A DNA stretch of 56,326 nucleotides, taken from Candidatus Cryptobacteroides excrementipullorum. GTDB taxonomy: Bacteria; Bacteroidota; Bacteroidia; Bacteroidales; UBA932. The DNA lies in contig JADILZ010000043.1 of assembly GCA_017695065.1 (NCBI GenBank), forward strand, positions 1 through 56,326, written 5' to 3'. This document shows positions 53,445 to 56,326 of this stretch, piece by piece. The translations under genes and the position numbers were made by a program. The notes under the pieces are model-generated. The model made no database searches. It saw only the letters and a list, made by a program, of their open reading frames with translations, and was not told where the DNA came from. The first letter of the stretch is position 1. The number at the start of each line of letters is the position of its first letter.

Positions 53445-54239
53445 ATGGTAAACTTTTCACTTGAAGGTAAAGTCGCTCTCGTCACGGGAGCATCCTACGG
53501 AATAGGATTCGCAATCGCCAGCGCATTTGCCCAGGCAGGCGCAAAAATCGCGTTCAACGACATCAGGCAGGAACTTGTGGACAAGGGCCTCGCCTCATAC
53601 AAGGAAAAAGGCATAGACGTCAGAGGCTATGTATGCGATGTCACCAAAGAAGACCAGGTGCAGGAACTCGTTGCCAAGGTGGAAAAAGACCTCGGTCCGG
53701 TCAATATCCTGGTGAACAACGCCGGCATCATCAAGCGTATCCCCATGACGGAGATGAAGGCGGAGGAGTTCAGGCAGGTGATAGATGTGGACTTGAACGC
53801 CCCGTTCATCGTATCCAAGGCTGTAATCCCGTCCATGATAAAGAACGGGGGCGGGAAGATCATAAACATCTGCTCCATGATGTCTGAGCTCGGACGCGAG
53901 ACAGTATCGGCATACGCGGCTGCCAAGGGCGGGCTCAAGATGCTCACCAGGAATATCGCTTCCGAATACGGACAGTACAACATCCAGTGCAACGGCATCG
54001 GACCGGGATACATCGCAACCCCTCAGACAGCACCGTTGCGCGAGCGCCAGAGTGACGGTTCACGCCATCCTTTCGACTCGTTCATAGTGGCCAAGACGCC
54101 TGCCGCACGCTGGGGCACGGTGGAGGACCTGCAGGGACCGGCTGTGTTCCTGGCGTCTTCCGCATCGGATTTCGTGAACGGGCACGTCCTTTACGTGGAC
54201 GGAGGCATCCTGGCATACATAGGCAAACAGCCCCAGTAG
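53445..54239 (+). CDS. SDR-family dehydrogenase, KduD or gluconate 5-dehydrogenase type
   Basis: A short-chain dehydrogenase of 264 aa with the NAD-binding motif TGASYGIG (residues 14-21), NNAG near residue 90, and the catalytic Tyr-Lys pair Y157/K161 (SAYAAAKGG). Next to kdgK and eda in a pectin locus, the most likely reaction is reduction of 2,5-diketo-3-deoxygluconate to KDG (KduD). The sequence equally resembles gluconate 5-dehydrogenases. The start is Met 53445; the longer open frame upstream overlaps the aldolase gene. The isomerase KduI that would supply its substrate is not in the window. Confidence 0.88.
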   Translation: MVNFSLEGKVALVTGASYGIGFAIASAFAQAGAKIAFNDIRQELVDKGLASYKEKGIDVRGYVCDVTKEDQVQELVAKVEKDLGPVNILVNNAGIIKRIPMTEMKAEEFRQVIDVDLNAPFIVSKAVIPSMIKNGGGKIINICSMMSELGRETVSAYAAAKGGLKMLTRNIASEYGQYNIQCNGIGPGYIATPQTAPLRERQSDGSRHPFDSFIVAKTPAARWGTVEDLQGPAVFLASSASDFVNGHVLYVDGGILAYIGKQPQ

Positions 54240-54284
54240 CCCTCAACCCAGGGAAATGATAAACCGAATTTGCAGTTGATTAAT

Positions 54285-55409
54285 ATGAAAAACACGATAC
54301 TGACAATCTGCATCGCAGCCATCGCCGCATCATGCTCCGGACAGAAGCCCGTCACGGTGACAGTACAGAACGACACCGGTCTTCCGAGGAAAGCAGAGAC
54401 CGTAGAGATACTTTTCAGCGACCTCACCGCACTGGACGACAGGCTCACGGAGGAGAATGCAGTGGTGCTGGACAGCACAGGGAAACAAGTCCCGGTCCAG
54501 GTATATACAGAGAGGACGGGGCAGGAAAAACTTATATTCCAGGCAGATGTACCAGCAGGGAAGACTTGCAGGTACACCATTGCTTCCGGAGTGCGCGAAA
54601 AGTACGACACCCTGGTGTACAGCCGCCATGTGCCTGAAAGGGCAGACGACTATGCATACGAGAACGACCTCATAGCAGGACGTATCTACGGCCCTGCACT
54701 TGAATTCCCGAGGACACTCGGACCGGACATCTGGGTGAAGTCCACAGACAGGCTCATAATCGACGAATGGTTCGCCAAGAACGACTACCACCACAACTAC
54801 GGCGAGGGGATGGACTGCTACAAGGTGGATGCCACCCTCGGAGGCGGGGCCTGCGCCCCTTACATCGGGGAGAAAATCATAACGGGGGACAACTGGGCCA
54901 CACAGGAGCGCATCTGCAACGGCCCGATACGCACCAAGGCAGTATTCACCCACGGCACCTTCCTCGTCAACGGAAAGTCATGCACTGTCACCAGGGAACT
55001 CTCTCTCGACGCGGGTTCGCGCTTCGTGAAGATCTCCACATGGTTTGACTGCAACATGGATGAGCTCCCTGTTGTACTGGGGGCAATACAGCATGATGTA
55101 ATCGCCAGGACGGACGGAGACTACTACATCGCATTCACTGAAAAAGCATCGGACACGTCAGACCCCGAACGAGACGGGGACATTTCTGTCGGACTGGTAG
55201 TGGATGCCGCCGAACAGGGCGTCTCAGCAGGGACAATGGACGGCCATGCAGTCCTGAAGGCGGTCGCAACACCTGGCAGGCGTTTCGATGTATGGACCGG
55301 GTCAGGATGGAGCCAGGGCGGTGTACCGTCGGCAGAGCAGTGGGCCATGACTGTTAAGGACTTCGCATATGCCCAGGCACATCCGTTGAAAGTCACAGTC
55401 GGCAGATAA
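54285..55409 (+). CDS. DUF4861 lipoprotein, 374 aa
   Basis: An exported lipoprotein (ICIAAIAASC, Cys 17) consisting of one DUF4861 domain. It has a beta-sandwich look at the start (VTVTVQNDTGLPRKAETVEILFSDL), then histidine and acidic clusters such as DEWFAKNDYHHNYGEGMDCYKVD and GGGACAPYIGEKI that could form an active or metal site. Family members recur in pectin and rhamnogalacturonan loci of Bacteroidota; I know of no settled activity. It closes the rightward catabolic operon and is its only exported product. An in-frame TTG 15 bp upstream is a less likely start. Confidence 0.85.
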   Translation: MKNTILTICIAAIAASCSGQKPVTVTVQNDTGLPRKAETVEILFSDLTALDDRLTEENAVVLDSTGKQVPVQVYTERTGQEKLIFQADVPAGKTCRYTIASGVREKYDTLVYSRHVPERADDYAYENDLIAGRIYGPALEFPRTLGPDIWVKSTDRLIIDEWFAKNDYHHNYGEGMDCYKVDATLGGGACAPYIGEKIITGDNWATQERICNGPIRTKAVFTHGTFLVNGKSCTVTRELSLDAGSRFVKISTWFDCNMDELPVVLGAIQHDVIARTDGDYYIAFTEKASDTSDPERDGDISVGLVVDAAEQGVSAGTMDGHAVLKAVATPGRRFDVWTGSGWSQGGVPSAEQWAMTVKDFAYAQAHPLKVTVGR

Positions 55410-55450
55410 TATTCCTTACTTCACTCCGGACTATGGTTCCGGGTTCAGAC

Positions 55451-55524
55451 TGACAGTGGCTCAAAAGGGGAGCTTCAAGGCTTGCGCAGATGCAAGCATA
55501 AAGCACCCTTTCGAGTCACTGTCA
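55451..55524. repeat. Long nested stem-loop after the catabolic operon
   Basis: TGACAGTGGCTC (55451-55462) pairs with GAGTCACTGTCA (55513-55524) at 11 of 12 positions. Within it, AAAGGG/CCCTTT and GCTTGC/GCAAGC continue the stem. No T run follows. It could end the kdgK operon, mark a mobile-element edge, or be an RNA structure. A further small palindrome ATCCGT/ACGGAT lies near 55590. Confidence 0.55.
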
Positions 55525-55632
55525 TACATAGTAATCAGCAGGTCTTCCGAGATTCAGAAACGGTTTCGAGTTTTCCGAAAATCCGTTTACGGATCTTTCC
55601 GGTGTATCTGTTTTTCAAAACAGTTTCTTGGC

Positions 55633-56326
55633 CTACAGCCTCCTGACCACCTCTTCCGGGAGCCCGGTCAGAGATGAAATCAGAGAAGGCTCCATCCCTG
55701 AGGCCAGCATGGCCCTGGCTATTGAAACTTTTTCTTCGGCACGGCCTTTAGCTTCACCTTCAGCAAGACCTTTAGCTTCACCCTCAGCAAGACCTTCCGC
55801 TTTTCCTTTGGCCTCACCCTCGGCGAAGCCGTCCTCGCGGGCGGTCTCGAGTATGTTCCTGTAGTCCCTTTCCGTTATCATCTCCTTTTCGTATCTGAGT
55901 CTCTTGTCCGGGCTGAACCTCGCTATCTCGCACGCCTCGAACAGCCTCTCGAACACCGTCTGCCTCAATCCATCAGGCAGCCCGTGCAGCTTCCACATGT
56001 GCTTCAGCGCATAGCACCACTTCTCTACTGTCCCCTCGCTCTCTTCCAGGCCCTTCGTGAACCGGTCCAGCTCCACAAAATTAATCAAAATTGTCTCTTC
56101 CGCAACCTCATGGCTCTCCTTTTCCATGAATCCGTAGCTCGAGATATACCTGTCTCGCCACATCTCCCCGCTCCGGTCGAACCCCCATGTCCGCGCTCAC
56201 TATCCCGATGAAATACACCGGCGGGATGTCCGAATACCCGCCGCCTCTCCTGCTCCCTGAGTCATAAACCTTCGCGGCGTACTCAACGCACCTCTTGAAG
56301 AAATGCCTCTGCCTGGAATTCTGCAT
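55633..56326 (-). pseudogene. Rpn/PD-(D/E)XK nuclease-transposase family gene, frameshifted and cut by the window edge
   Basis: The minus strand encodes the middle and end of a recombination-promoting nuclease/putative transposase (PF12784-type). The visible start MQNSRQRHFFKRCVEYAAKVYD follows the expected catalytic ExQ motif, whose Glu would lie just outside the window; PPVYFIGIVS is the next family motif. The frame then breaks: DRYISSYGFMEKESHEVAEETILINFVELDRF continues in another frame. Removing one G from the G5 tract (C5 at 56182-56186) restores a smooth junction (DMGFDRSGEMWRDRYISSY). The C terminus has AEGEAKG-type repeats. The gene is inactive unless the slip is corrected. Confidence 0.8.
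55745..55830 (-). repeat. 24-bp tandem repeats in the Rpn gene
   Basis: Two 24-bp units (55745-55768 and 55769-55792) differ at one base and are followed by degenerate copies. They encode the repeated octapeptide AEGEAKGL near the C terminus. Such units can change in number by slippage. Confidence 0.75.

Noticed and set aside
55745..55830. Short regular repeats that might suggest a CRISPR array
   Set aside because: The 24-bp units are directly tandem without spacers and encode the AEGEAKG repeats of the Rpn protein.

Overview
The window is chromosomal DNA of an anaerobic Bacteroidota bacterium, most likely order Bacteroidales. The evidence is a SusC/SusD pair, a hybrid two-component regulator with propeller repeats, SPII lipoproteins in almost every surface operon, and many promoters of the Bacteroidales primary-sigma type (TTTG, 19-21 bp, TAnnTTTG). 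The GC content looks high for Bacteroides and would fit Alistipes or an uncultured Bacteroidales relative; I cannot name a species. There is no rRNA, CRISPR array, prophage or complete insertion sequence.

Layout. 1-1580: AT-richer DNA with hypothetical genes ending at the 3' end of a tRNA-Ser(UGA). 1.8-17.2 kb: housekeeping and envelope genes, namely an outer-membrane barrel, a lipoprotein-SPOR-rpoN operon, miaB-cls, a tripartite RND efflux operon with a divergent AraC regulator, and uvrB with a candidate small RNA upstream. 17.7-19.5 kb: a two-gene operon for a NifU-like Fe-S scaffold and a GGGtGRT-family protein, preceded by a 5' hairpin. 19.6-28.7 kb: a tricorn-like protease, a truncated membrane gene with its winged-helix partner, a GNAT acetyltransferase, tmk, a DoxX-like membrane protein, an S4-domain protein and a divergent ManA-like protein, interleaved with palindromic repeats.

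28.7-55.4 kb is a pectin (homogalacturonan) utilisation locus. SusC, SusD and a 1200-residue DUF4957/DUF5123 lipoprotein capture the polymer. GH28, a CE12-CE8 fusion, a GH105-PL1 fusion and a second PL1 de-esterify and cleave it. A hybrid two-component sensor lies inside the enzyme operon. A LacI regulator divides this part from a divergent operon for the end products (KdgK, KDPG aldolase, a KduD-like dehydrogenase and a DUF4861 lipoprotein). The same 20-bp palindromic motif occurs in the LacI/kdgK intergenic region and upstream of susC, suggesting that one repressor joins uptake and catabolism.

The most unusual non-coding features are a multi-hairpin, MITE-like repeat family (three copies, each directly upstream of a rightward gene, one of them at the broken end of a gene); an independent transcription unit for a roughly 113-nt RNA upstream of uvrB; a nearly identical 36-bp palindrome found twice 26 kb apart; and an Rpn-type nuclease gene at the right edge broken by one extra G in a G5 tract.
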